23,959 bases of DNA from a virus, in IMG/VR virus record IMGVR_UViG_3300045135_000838, positions 1 through 23,959 of that record. One strand, given 5' to 3'. A model generated the notes under the pieces. That model was not told where the DNA came from. It searched no databases and was given only the letters and a program-made list of their open reading frames with translations. How positions within the stretch are numbered: the first letter of the stretch is position 1; each line of letters begins with the position of its first letter. Shown here piece after piece: positions 1 through 5,837 of the stretch. Made by a program: the position numbers and the translations under genes.

Positions 1-114
1 AAAATAGATGATTTTGAGGAATCAATCGAGTTCTGTAAAAAAGAGATTTCTAAGCTTAGAGATGAAATGGCTGACTTCATGGAAGCTGTAGAAAAAGTTA
101 AAAAAAGTTTATAA
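1..114 (+). CDS. C-terminal end of an unrecognised phage protein (partial)
   Basis: Open frame entering from the left edge and ending in TAA at 112-114, giving 37 residues. The visible tail is rich in Lys and Glu with heptad-like spacing of Ile, Phe, Leu, Met and Val, so it probably forms an amphipathic helix or short coiled coil. It is followed directly by an early promoter, so it is the last gene of the preceding transcription unit. Nothing in these residues identifies a family. The frame is open from base 1 and the composition matches neighbouring genes, which supports it being real. Confidence 0.6.
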   Translation, partial: KIDDFEESIEFCKKEISKLRDEMADFMEAVEKVKKSL

Positions 115-131
115 AAACGTAAAAAAAAGTG

Positions 132-160
132 TTTACATTGTCTATTGTTTGTTATAGAAT
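132..160 (+). promoter_or_regulatory. Early sigma70-type promoter
   Basis: The -35 TTTACA lies at 132-137 and the -10 TAGAAT at 155-160, with 17 nt between. An A-rich tract (114-128) precedes it and could act as an UP element. The same GTGTTTACA and TATAGAAT words recur at 13952-13983, and in a close variant at 22314-22343, so this is a repeated promoter class. It drives the operon starting at 187. Confidence 0.8.
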
Positions 161-186
161 AGCTATATCAAATAAAGGAGAACACA

Positions 187-315
187 ATGACTGACATTAT
201 TAATACACTAACTGCCAACCCTGAGTTAACAGTTACATACGCTAAAGTTGCAGTAGTAGCAATTAGTACTTTTATTGCTGCTGGTACATTCTTTGTTATT
301 CGTAAAGGTATCTGA
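187..315 (+). CDS. Small single-span membrane protein
   Basis: A 42-residue frame starts with ATG behind AAAGGAG and ends in TGA at 313-315. Residues about 18-37 form one hydrophobic segment rich in Val, Ala, Ile and Phe, followed by a short Arg-Lys tail. This predicts a single membrane span with a basic cytoplasmic end. It is the first gene behind a strong early promoter and is followed after 1 nt by the next gene. The layout of polar N-terminus, one span and short basic tail superficially resembles filamentous-phage coat proteins, but I take this as shared architecture only. A role in early modification of the host membrane is possible and not shown by the sequence. Confidence 0.7.
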   Translation: MTDIINTLTANPELTVTYAKVAVVAISTFIAAGTFFVIRKGI

Positions 316-316
316 T

Positions 317-646
317 ATGTCAACAACAAAACGTGCTAAGGCTGCCCGCCAGGCAGCTCATGCTCTAGCTAAAAAGAAACGCGAATACGAAAAGATGTTC
401 GCAACTTCTAAACCAAAGAAAAAAGAATTCGTAGAATACAAACATAAGGAGACCTTCACCCGTGAAACGCAAGAATACCCAAGCTTCAAATCGACGTCGT
501 GTACAGCACATGCAACTGCAAAAGCAGAATCAAAAAGGTACACCGGAACGCTTGTTAAGGGAATTGCCACGATGCATAAGAGCAACGCTGTCCCAGTCAT
601 AAGTCAACAAGAAGCTGAAGATATTTCTAAAATGCGTAGAGGTTAA
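317..646 (+). CDS. Basic conserved phage protein of unknown function
   Basis: I start this 109-residue gene at ATG 317, 1 nt after the upstream stop. An in-frame upstream start at 275 would run through the previous gene and has no ribosome site of its own. The protein is very rich in Lys, Arg and Ala in its first 40 residues, which suggests a helical nucleic-acid-binding region. It ends with a segment around TLVKGIATMHKSNAVPVI followed by a run of Glu and Asp. From memory, that C-terminal segment resembles one seen in many tailed-phage hypothetical proteins. No catalytic motif is visible. It is the second gene of the early operon and abuts the SleB-type hydrolase gene. Confidence 0.7.
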   Translation: MSTTKRAKAARQAAHALAKKKREYEKMFATSKPKKKEFVEYKHKETFTRETQEYPSFKSTSCTAHATAKAESKRYTGTLVKGIATMHKSNAVPVISQQEAEDISKMRRG

Positions 647-647
647 T

Positions 648-1130
648 ATGAAGAAGATACTTATTGCTACTGCTCTTTTTTCTAATATGGCTCAAGCAGA
701 TATTTTATATGCTCAAGATAGCCATCCTCAAGAATGGTGCCTAGCTCAAAATATCTACTATGAAGCAAGAAGTTCTTCTTTTGCTGACCAAGTAGCCGTA
801 GCTGATGTAGTACTAAACCGAGTACAATCTCAACGTTATCCTAATACTATCTGTAGTGTGGTTCAACAAGGACCAGTTCGAAATGGTTTACCTGTAAGAG
901 ACAAATGTCAGTTCTCTTGGTATTGCGATGGTAAATCAGATTATCCAACTAATAAAGATGCATGGGCTAATGCTCAATATATTGCATATCAGATGATGCA
1001 TAATGATCAATACAGAGGTATTACTGAAGGTGCGACGCATTATCATGCTGATTATGTTAAACCTCGTTGGGCTAGTAAAATTCAGCACATTGGTCAAATT
1101 GGTGCTCATATCTATTACAGGGAGAAGTAA
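648..1130 (+). CDS. Secreted SleB-like cell-wall hydrolase
   Basis: A 160-residue protein with a short cleavable signal peptide: Lys-Lys, a hydrophobic stretch, then A-Q-A at residues 15-17. The mature part matches the SleB/Hydrolase_2 family. It has NIYYEAR with the presumed catalytic Glu at 39, VADVVLNRV (51-59), QFSWYCDG (88-95), and a late region with THYHADYVKPRWA. SleB-type enzymes cleave peptidoglycan glycan strands. The protein is short and appears to be the catalytic domain alone, without a separate wall-binding domain. It sits third in an early operon rather than next to the spanins. A role in envelope modification early in infection is therefore as plausible as lysis. Four Cys after the signal peptide would suit a periplasmic protein. 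Confidence 0.8.
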   Translation: MKKILIATALFSNMAQADILYAQDSHPQEWCLAQNIYYEARSSSFADQVAVADVVLNRVQSQRYPNTICSVVQQGPVRNGLPVRDKCQFSWYCDGKSDYPTNKDAWANAQYIAYQMMHNDQYRGITEGATHYHADYVKPRWASKIQHIGQIGAHIYYREK

Positions 1131-1412
1131 ATGTCGAGCCTAACGCTTAATGAGATTAAAGAATTAGCAGAATTCATGATTGAACAAATTGCTCTACGAC
1201 CAGAAAATACAGAAAATGGCGAGGTTGTTTGGGATTTTGTAGCTGATGATGTCAGAATACAATTTGGTTCTAAATATGATGACGATGACATCAATTATGC
1301 CATTGGTATGATCATTGAAGCTGCTTATAATATACAACCTGCTAAGATCTCAGATGATGAATTTTTAGATTTCCTAAATACCGATGTACCACCCGGTACT
1401 ATATTCCATTAA
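1131..1412 (+). CDS. Small acidic protein, unknown function
   Basis: This 93-residue frame begins at the base after the TAA of the hydrolase gene; the GGGAG just upstream provides its ribosome site inside the previous gene. The protein is strongly acidic, with a helical N-terminal third (leucine/isoleucine spaced for an amphipathic helix), a run of four Asp near residues 50-53, and a Pro-Pro-Gly near the C-terminus. I do not recognise the family. It ends the early operon, since a new promoter follows within 50 nt. Small acidic early proteins of phages often act as protein inhibitors or DNA mimics, but nothing here shows this one does. Confidence 0.65.
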   Translation: MSSLTLNEIKELAEFMIEQIALRPENTENGEVVWDFVADDVRIQFGSKYDDDDINYAIGMIIEAAYNIQPAKISDDEFLDFLNTDVPPGTIFH

Positions 1413-1430
1413 AAAGTTTTTAATAGCGTG

Positions 1431-1460
1431 TTTATTTCTTAATTAGATACGTGTTATAAT
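1431..1460 (+). promoter_or_regulatory. Early/middle-type promoter for the MoxR-like gene
   Basis: A perfect -10 TATAAT lies at 1455-1460. TTTATT at 1431-1436, preceded by GTG as in the other early promoters, gives an 18-nt spacer. At 1435-1444 the sequence TTTCTTAATT lies exactly 10 nt before the -10 and matches the putative middle box CTTTTTAAAT at 7 of 10 positions. It may serve in both phases. Confidence 0.65.
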
Positions 1461-1495
1461 CATTCCATCAAATCAACAAACGTAGGAATACATCA

Positions 1496-2599
1496 ATGGA
1501 TATCCAATCAGCTAAACAAGTTATCCGTGCTGCCGCTCTTGCCGACGATACTGTAATCATGGAAGGTCTTCATGGTATCGGTAAATCCAATATTGTTAAA
1601 CAATTCGCAAAAGAGGATGGTTATCATCTAGAAGAACTGTTCCTTTCACACCAGGAAGTTGGCGACCTTATTGGTATTCCACATACAATTGAAATCGATG
1701 GTTCAACCGTCACAACTTGGTCTAAACCCATCTGGTTCCAGCGTATTCAAAAAGCAGCTGCTGAAGGTAAACAAGCAGTTCTGTTCCTCGATGAATTGAA
1801 CCGTGCCCCTATTGATGTCCGTCAGTCTGCTCTACAGCTTGTACTTGAACGTATGATCCATGAACACGAGTTACCTACTGTTGATGGTCAGCGCACACTG
1901 GTTGTTGCAGCTATTAACCCTGCTGATGAGTACCAGGTTGATGAACTTGACCCTGCACTACTCGACCGATTCCTACATATCGAGGTAGAAGCTGACGCTC
2001 CTGCATTTATTAAATGGGGTCGTTCTAATAATGTGAACTCTATGGTTCTGGATTTTATTACAGAATATCCAGATCGTTTGCACTGGATGCCCCAGGATGG
2101 TGGTATTGGTGCAACACCTCGTTCATGGGCTAAACTTGGTGACTTCATGGATAATGTTAATTCAATTCCAGAAGAAATCTTGTTCCAGGTTATGAAAGGT
2201 AAAGTTGGTGTAGAGCTTGGTTCACAATTTTACTCTTTCTTCAAGAACTATGCTGATGTTGTTAAAATGGAAGACATCGAAGCTATTGTATCTGAACACA
2301 TGGATACCACAGAAACAGTAGAAGAACTTGCTGAATTTGTCAAGGTTCGTACTTCTAAAATGGAAGCTATCCAGAAAACAGAATTGGCTAATCAATTGGC
2401 TAATAAGTACAAGGATGAAAAAGAAATGCTACCATTCCTTGCATATCTATATGCTATGGAAATTGAAATTGTGGTTGCATTCCTGAAATCATTCCGTAAA
2501 GATGATCCAGAGGCTTATAAAAATCTGGCTAAATTCGATACAGTTATTAACAACAAGGAACTATTCAAACGAATTGTTGCTGCAGCTGATAAGGAGTAA
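1496..2599 (+). CDS. MoxR-type AAA+ ATPase
   Basis: This 367-residue protein carries a complete AAA+ core in its first 210 residues. Walker A is GLHGIGKS (24-31), Walker B is VLFLDE (95-100), the sensor-1 Asn is in AAINP (near 141), and the arginine-finger region is ALLDRF (154-159). The arrangement E-L-N-R-A after Walker B, and SALQLVLERM after it, is typical of the MoxR group. These ATPases remodel or activate protein complexes, usually with a VWA-domain partner encoded next door. No VWA or metallopeptidase-like partner is in this window. The C-terminal 150 residues are helical and acidic and may contact a partner. The small 68-residue gene follows 3 nt later. Confidence 0.85.
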   Translation: MDIQSAKQVIRAAALADDTVIMEGLHGIGKSNIVKQFAKEDGYHLEELFLSHQEVGDLIGIPHTIEIDGSTVTTWSKPIWFQRIQKAAAEGKQAVLFLDELNRAPIDVRQSALQLVLERMIHEHELPTVDGQRTLVVAAINPADEYQVDELDPALLDRFLHIEVEADAPAFIKWGRSNNVNSMVLDFITEYPDRLHWMPQDGGIGATPRSWAKLGDFMDNVNSIPEEILFQVMKGKVGVELGSQFYSFFKNYADVVKMEDIEAIVSEHMDTTETVEELAEFVKVRTSKMEAIQKTELANQLANKYKDEKEMLPFLAYLYAMEIEIVVAFLKSFRKDDPEAYKNLAKFDTVINNKELFKRIVAAADKE

Positions 2600-2602
2600 A
2601 TT

Positions 2603-2809
2603 ATGGCTATTAAGCCACCTTGGTCTAAAATGATAGGTCATCCTGTTCAGGAATCAATAATCAATTCGAATGAAATGATTCCTGGTTTAGTAATTGAAGA
2701 AGGATTTGTTAAGATTGGTAATAAAGCCTTTGATGCTGAACAATTAGGAATAATGTTATCTTATCTAGAAGAACTTACAAAAGAAGCTAAACCGGAAGAG
2801 TTTATATAA
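2603..2809 (+). CDS. Small protein co-transcribed with the MoxR-like ATPase
   Basis: A 68-residue frame starts with ATG at 2603, three bases after the ATPase stop, using GGAG at the end of the ATPase gene. It has a Pro-rich N-terminus, a central segment with alternating hydrophobic residues (LVIEEGFVKIG), and a C-terminal amphipathic helix rich in Leu and Glu. I do not recognise a family. Tight spacing suggests it works with the upstream ATPase, perhaps as an adaptor; this is inference from position only. Its stop codon overlaps the late promoter box at 2805-2812. Confidence 0.65.
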   Translation: MAIKPPWSKMIGHPVQESIINSNEMIPGLVIEEGFVKIGNKAFDAEQLGIMLSYLEELTKEAKPEEFI

Positions 2810-2812
2810 ATA
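2805..2812 (+). promoter_or_regulatory. T4-type late promoter
   Basis: A perfect TATAAATA octamer followed by TTTT. It lies 46 nt upstream of the thioredoxin start and overlaps the stop of the preceding gene. This is the sequence recognised by the T4 late sigma factor gp55. It would drive thioredoxin, the 79-residue gene and the spanin pair, which fits late expression of lysis genes. Confidence 0.7.
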
Positions 2813-2850
2813 TTTTCAAATAATTCAAACAAACGTGAAAAGGAAAGAAA

Positions 2851-3144
2851 ATGGCAAATCTACAATCATTTAATGAATCGGCGCTTTCAACAGAAGGTAG
2901 GATTCTTGTAAAATTCGGCGCACCTTGGTGTGGTCCATGTCAATCTGTAGCTCCAACTTTGGAAGCTATGGCAGAGGAAGGTTATGCGGTATATGATGTG
3001 AATACAGATGAAGATGCTGATTCAGCTGTTAAATATGGTATCCGTTCAGTTCCAACATTTATTGTATTTGAAAACGGTGTAGAAGTTACCCGTGAAACAG
3101 GTGCAATGCAAAAATCACAATTGGTTAATCTACTAGGAGAATAG
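2851..3144 (+). CDS. Thioredoxin
   Basis: A 97-residue thioredoxin-fold protein with the active site WCGPC at residues 26-30, both redox cysteines present, and the cis-proline region RSVPTF (65-70). It is slightly shorter than the roughly 109 residues of bacterial thioredoxin but keeps the full core from the first beta strand to the C-terminal helix. The CGPC dipeptide matches thioredoxin itself rather than the glutaredoxin-like T4 NrdC. It could supply electrons to ribonucleotide reductase, maintain thiols in structural proteins, or act as a processivity or folding helper. It begins a probable late unit (late promoter 46 nt upstream, ribosome site AAGGAAAG) that also holds the spanin genes. 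Confidence 0.9.
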   Translation: MANLQSFNESALSTEGRILVKFGAPWCGPCQSVAPTLEAMAEEGYAVYDVNTDEDADSAVKYGIRSVPTFIVFENGVEVTRETGAMQKSQLVNLLGE

Positions 3145-3145
3145 A

Positions 3146-3385
3146 ATGAGTGAAGCGAAAGAAACAGAACTAAAAACAATTAGTCTTGGCGATAAGGTAT
3201 ATGAAGCAGATTCAATTACCGAACAAGGTGTGAATATCATTAATGATCTACAGAAAGTTGATCAGGTACTTGCACGTCAACAATTGGAAGTTTCTATTAC
3301 ACAGCTTGCAAAGGCTAAGTTGATGGAAGCACTCCAGGAAGAACTTCCTAAATTTAAAGAAGTTCAGGGAACTGAGGCTGCTTAA
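3146..3385 (+). CDS. Small acidic phage protein
   Basis: A 79-residue frame starts 1 nt after the thioredoxin stop, behind GGAG. The N-terminus is acidic with a beta-like segment (ISLGDKVYEADSI) followed by two predicted helices containing QKVDQVLARQQLEV. This pattern, a short strand pair then a helical hairpin, is like that of a group of small phage proteins that often precede membrane or lysis genes, but I cannot name it with certainty. It sits between thioredoxin and the inner-membrane spanin in the late unit, so it is most likely a late accessory protein. Confidence 0.65.
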   Translation: MSEAKETELKTISLGDKVYEADSITEQGVNIINDLQKVDQVLARQQLEVSITQLAKAKLMEALQEELPKFKEVQGTEAA

Positions 3386-3850
3386 ATGGGATTTAGTAGT
3401 GCAATCAAATGGTTATCAATTCTGATAGTTGTCGGAGTATTAGCTGGTGGAGTGTACTACGTCTCTAATATGAAAGCTGCATTAGCTCAATCTGAAGAAA
3501 ATTCAAGAAAACTTCAGGAGTCTGTGCAGCAACAACAAGCAGTTCTTGAACAAAAAACAAAAGAAATTGAAGTAATTCAGGACTTAAATAGAACTCTTAA
3601 CGAACAGAATCAGAAACTACAAGCTGATATAGATAGTCTTAACGAGAGATTCAATGTTAGCGCAAATGGTACATCACGAGATTTTGGTGATATTACCCGA
3701 GCTAAGCCCGGTCTAATTAATAAGATTATCGATAAAGCTACTGATAATGTAAACAGATGTTTTGAAATTGCTACTGGATCACCTATCGAAGAAGGAGAAA
3801 AGAATAATGAGTGCCAAGAACTTATTAATTCTCTTACTGAGCAGCCTTAG
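3386..3850 (+). CDS. Inner-membrane spanin (Rz-like i-spanin)
   Basis: A 154-residue protein with an N-terminal transmembrane helix (about residues 8-28, the rest facing the periplasm). A long coiled coil rich in Gln, Glu and Lys follows (about 30-95), then a C-terminal globular part with two Cys. This is the type II membrane architecture of Rz-like i-spanins. Together with an outer-membrane lipoprotein, these fuse inner and outer membranes at the last step of lysis in Gram-negative hosts. The next gene, a lipoprotein, starts inside its last 44 bases in another frame, which is a hallmark arrangement of spanin pairs. T4 has its own pair (pseT.2 and pseT.3). The late promoter upstream agrees with the role. 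Confidence 0.8.
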   Translation: MGFSSAIKWLSILIVVGVLAGGVYYVSNMKAALAQSEENSRKLQESVQQQQAVLEQKTKEIEVIQDLNRTLNEQNQKLQADIDSLNERFNVSANGTSRDFGDITRAKPGLINKIIDKATDNVNRCFEIATGSPIEEGEKNNECQELINSLTEQP

Positions 3851-4193
3851 TATAACTGGGTGTACATCATTTAGTTTTGGACCTAAGGTCGACCCAATAG
3901 AAGTTCAAACTGTCGCGGTTGAGAAAACTCCATTAAATCTTGAGGATCCTAAACCTCTTAAACCAAAAGAAATCGAATGGCATGTTATTACACCTGAGAA
4001 CTTCCAAGAGGTTTTCGATGAACTAGAAGCCAATAATATTAGTATTGTGCTATATGGTTTATCGGATGATGATTATCAGGATTTATCAATGAATCTTGCC
4101 AGACTTCGAATGTTTATTTTACAGCAGAAGGCTATTATAGATTCATATAGGGAGTACTATGAGCCTCCTGAACCTATAAATAAAAATAATTAA
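3807..4193 (+). CDS. Outer-membrane spanin lipoprotein (Rz1-like o-spanin)
   Basis: I start at ATG 3807, not at the in-frame ATG 3762. From 3807 the protein opens with a lipoprotein signal: Lys, a Leu-rich core, then S-I-T-G-C with the lipidated Cys at residue 19. A good ribosome site (AAGGAG at 3791-3796) also lies 10 nt before it. The protein has 128 residues. A Pro-rich stretch follows the Cys, as in Rz1 proteins. It then has a longer C-terminal domain containing VFDELEANN, VLYGLSDDDYQDLS and LQQKAIIDSYREYY, making it larger than lambda Rz1. Its first 44 bases overlap the i-spanin gene. A terminator follows. Confidence 0.8.
   Translation: MSAKNLLILLLSSLSITGCTSFSFGPKVDPIEVQTVAVEKTPLNLEDPKPLKPKEIEWHVITPENFQEVFDELEANNISIVLYGLSDDDYQDLSMNLARLRMFILQQKAIIDSYREYYEPPEPINKNN
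4175..4182 (+). promoter_or_regulatory. TATAAATA late-type box inside the o-spanin 3' end
   Basis: A perfect TATAAATA octamer within the last codons of the o-spanin. It lies about 30 nt before the terminator at 4210-4240 and 106 nt before the next start codon. It might supply late transcripts for the 43-residue gene and ClpP by read-through, or a very short RNA, or it may be chance in AT-rich coding sequence. Confidence 0.35.
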
Positions 4194-4209
4194 AAATAAA
4201 AATAATTTT

Positions 4210-4240
4210 GGGATGGCGTCACGATTCATCCCTTTTTTTT
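4210..4240 (+). terminator. Rho-independent terminator after the spanin genes
   Basis: GGGATG (4210-4215) pairs perfectly with CATCCC (4227-4232) across an 11-nt loop and is followed by eight T. It ends the late thioredoxin-spanin transcript. Its T-tract continues into AAAC and forms part of the box of the next promoter. Confidence 0.85.
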
Positions 4241-4260
4241 AAACTGAGAAAGTATATAAT
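4235..4260 (+). promoter_or_regulatory. Putative middle promoter for the 43-residue gene and clpP
   Basis: TTTTTTAAAC (4235-4244), exactly 10 nt, then TATAAT (4255-4260). There is no recognisable -35 hexamer at the normal distance. The box and spacing are shared with sites before gp62, gp41, the deoxyribosyltransferase and the 83-residue gene at 7432. The first six bases are the tail of the terminator T-tract. Confidence 0.6.
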
Positions 4261-4280
4261 ACTATTTTAAGGAGCTTGCA

Positions 4281-4412
4281 ATGAATAAACCTATTAAGGC
4301 ACGCAATTCTACTATCATTGCTGCTTACAAAAACGAAATAGATCTAAAAACAAAAGTCGAAAAAGACAGAACAAAATACTCAAGAAAGACTAAACATAAG
4401 AAGGATTACTAA
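4281..4412 (+). CDS. 43-residue basic phage protein
   Basis: A short frame starts with ATG at 4281 behind TTAAGGAG and ends in TAA at 4410-4412, 1 nt before the ClpP start. The protein is strongly basic with a C-terminal tail K-Y-S-R-K-T-K-H-K-K-D. From memory, similar tails end several very short proteins in other tailed phages. It has no Cys and no hydrophobic segment and may bind RNA or DNA. It is the first gene of a two-gene unit with ClpP. Confidence 0.7.
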   Translation: MNKPIKARNSTIIAAYKNEIDLKTKVEKDRTKYSRKTKHKKDY

Positions 4413-4413
4413 T

Positions 4414-4986
4414 ATGTTTCTACCACACGTTATTGAGAAAACAGGACGTTCAGAAAAACCCATTGACCTACCAAGTCGTTTACTACAAGATCGAATCATT
4501 TACTTTGGTACTGATGTAAACTCAGATACAGCTAATATTGCTATTATGCAACTTCTTTGGTTGGCTGCAGATGAACCAGAAGCTGATATTGATTTCTATA
4601 TTAATAGCCCAGGTGGTTCAGTATATGATGGATTAGCTATTAAAGATGTTATTGATTCGATCCCTTGTAAAGTTAATACAGTGGGCGTGGGTATGTGCGC
4701 ATCTATGGGTGCTTATCTATTAGCTGCCGGTACTGGCACACGTAAAGCTATGTCTAATACTCGTATTATGATTCACTCGGTATCTAGTGGTACTATTGGT
4801 ACATTCCACGATATGGAAGTTGATTACGAAGAAACTAAGTTTCTTCAAGATAATCTTATTCAGGATATTTCCAACTTTACTAAAGGTAAATCAACGGTAG
4901 AAGAACTTAAAGCTAAGACTCAACGTGATTACTATATGAGTGCCGAAGAAGCAATTAAATTAGGTCTAATTGACACCGTTGTATAA
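4414..4986 (+). CDS. clpP: ClpP serine protease
   Basis: A full-length ClpP of 190 residues. The whole family signature is readable: the N-terminal axial-loop segment VIEKTGRSEKPIDLPSRLL, YINSPGGSVYDGLAI (63-76), the nucleophile Ser97 in MCASMGAYLLAAG, His121 in RIMIHSVSSG, and Asp172 in QRDYYMSAEEA. Numbering is almost identical to Escherichia coli ClpP (Ser97, His122, Asp171). The enzyme should form the tetradecameric chamber, perhaps mixed with host ClpP. No ClpX or ClpA unfoldase is in the window, so it would need a host or remote ATPase. Likely roles are altered host proteolysis or a part in head maturation; three proteins with protease sites follow 35 nt downstream. It replaces nothing visible from the T4 gene order. 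Confidence 0.93.
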   Translation: MFLPHVIEKTGRSEKPIDLPSRLLQDRIIYFGTDVNSDTANIAIMQLLWLAADEPEADIDFYINSPGGSVYDGLAIKDVIDSIPCKVNTVGVGMCASMGAYLLAAGTGTRKAMSNTRIMIHSVSSGTIGTFHDMEVDYEETKFLQDNLIQDISNFTKGKSTVEELKAKTQRDYYMSAEEAIKLGLIDTVV

Positions 4987-4989
4987 ATA
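4982..4989 (+). promoter_or_regulatory. T4-type late promoter for internal head protein operon
   Basis: Perfect TATAAATA overlapping the clpP stop codon, 40 nt before the start at 5022. Spacing is the same as at the other late sites (36-46 nt before thioredoxin and the 18425 gene). It would drive the three capsid-precursor-like genes. Confidence 0.7.
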
Positions 4990-5021
4990 ACTTTAAATAT
5001 CAAATTTATTAAGGTATCAAA

Positions 5022-5051
5022 ATGAAATTTAGAGATATTTACGAAGGCAAA
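5022..5051 (+). repeat. Repeated capsid-targeting leader sequence, copy 1
   Basis: The first 30 bases of this gene and of the gene at 6839 are identical except for one codon (TAC versus GTT), 27 of 30 bases. The identity at wobble positions suggests recent duplication or recombination of the leader cassette rather than only protein-level selection. Confidence 0.7.
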
Positions 5052-5825
5052 CAGATTCAGGAAAGTCCTGAATCTATTGTCGCTTCATATAAAATGAGAG
5101 CTAAGATTCAAATGGATCGTTTATTAGCTTTAGTAAACAATTCAAAATCTGAGTTCGATGCTAAACATATTAGCCGTCAAATCGAAGACATGGCTGATGC
5201 TATAGATATCGATACTTATTACAGAAATCAAGAAGTTGAACCAATTGCGTCAAGTCCTGTAGCAGAATCCGAAATGAAATTCCAAGCTCTTGGAATGGCT
5301 AAAGAATTGCACAATAAACTAGCTGGTTTAACATTTATCGATATGTTAGCAGTTATGTCTCCAGACAATCCTGCGAAGAAAGAAGTTCAAAATCTTGAAA
5401 CTGCTATTAATGCACTTACTTCTGAAGTTGGTGAGTTCATTCAGAAATATATTCCAGATGTAGCTGATGCAGATGTTGGTGATACTGAGGAATATGCTGA
5501 ACCCGAGGAACCAGAAGAGCCTAAAGAAAAGGAAGCTCCAGAGGAACCTGAGGAAGAAAAAGAAGAAGAACCTTCTAAAGATCAGAAGAAAAAGATTAAA
5601 GATAACGAAAAAGAAGTTACTGAATCTGCTGAATCTGCTGAATCTTTAGAAGAAGGTTCACCAGTTCAAGATTTCAAAACTCTTATGTACAAAACAATGT
5701 ACGGTAAAGAATACGAAATGGCTATTAAAGTAATGCAAGATGAAAATATCTCTGCTGCTGATGCTGCTAAAAGATTCAGACATGTTGATGCTAGAGCATT
5801 AGCAGAACTATTTAAAAAATATTAA
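5022..5825 (+). CDS. Probable internal head / prohead core protein with capsid-targeting sequence
   Basis: A 267-residue protein. It starts MKFRDIYEG, with I6-Y7-E8 followed by Gly, which fits the T4 prohead protease gp21 consensus (Leu or Ile, any, Glu, then cut). It resembles the T4 internal-protein capsid-targeting leader in length and type. Helical regions occupy about 18-60 and 85-145. Residues about 154-208 are a low-complexity Pro/Glu/Lys linker, ending in L209-E210-E211 before Gly, a second candidate site. A C-terminal helical module (217-267) ends in basic residues. The first 30 bases match those of the gene at 6839 at 27 positions. The acidic linker and cleavage sites suit a scaffold/core protein that is processed during head maturation. 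No T4 gene can be assigned. Confidence 0.7.
   Translation: MKFRDIYEGKQIQESPESIVASYKMRAKIQMDRLLALVNNSKSEFDAKHISRQIEDMADAIDIDTYYRNQEVEPIASSPVAESEMKFQALGMAKELHNKLAGLTFIDMLAVMSPDNPAKKEVQNLETAINALTSEVGEFIQKYIPDVADADVGDTEEYAEPEEPEEPKEKEAPEEPEEEKEEEPSKDQKKKIKDNEKEVTESAESAESLEEGSPVQDFKTLMYKTMYGKEYEMAIKVMQDENISAADAAKRFRHVDARALAELFKKY
5622..5645 (+). repeat. Short tandem repeat in an acidic linker
   Basis: The 9-base unit GAATCTGCT occurs twice and two-thirds of a third time, encoding Glu-Ser-Ala repeats at the end of the linker of the 5022 gene. Likely slippage-prone and variable in length. Confidence 0.7.
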
Positions 5826-5837
5826 AGGATAATTAAA

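Noticed and set aside
187-315. Filamentous-phage major coat protein
   Set aside because: Similar plan only (one span and basic tail); the neighbours are T4-like early genes and there is no other filamentous-phage gene.
275-316. Upstream in-frame start for the basic protein at 317
   Set aside because: It would overlap the membrane-protein gene for 41 nt with no ribosome site; ATG 317 follows the upstream stop by 1 nt.
3762-3806. Longer start for the o-spanin
   Set aside because: It would put 15 charged residues before the lipoprotein signal; ATG 3807 has a proper ribosome site and signal.
5467-5649. 60-residue Lys/Leu-rich frame inside the 5022 gene
   Set aside because: It is the shifted frame of the Glu/Pro-rich linker (GAA read as AGA/AAG); low complexity and no ribosome site.
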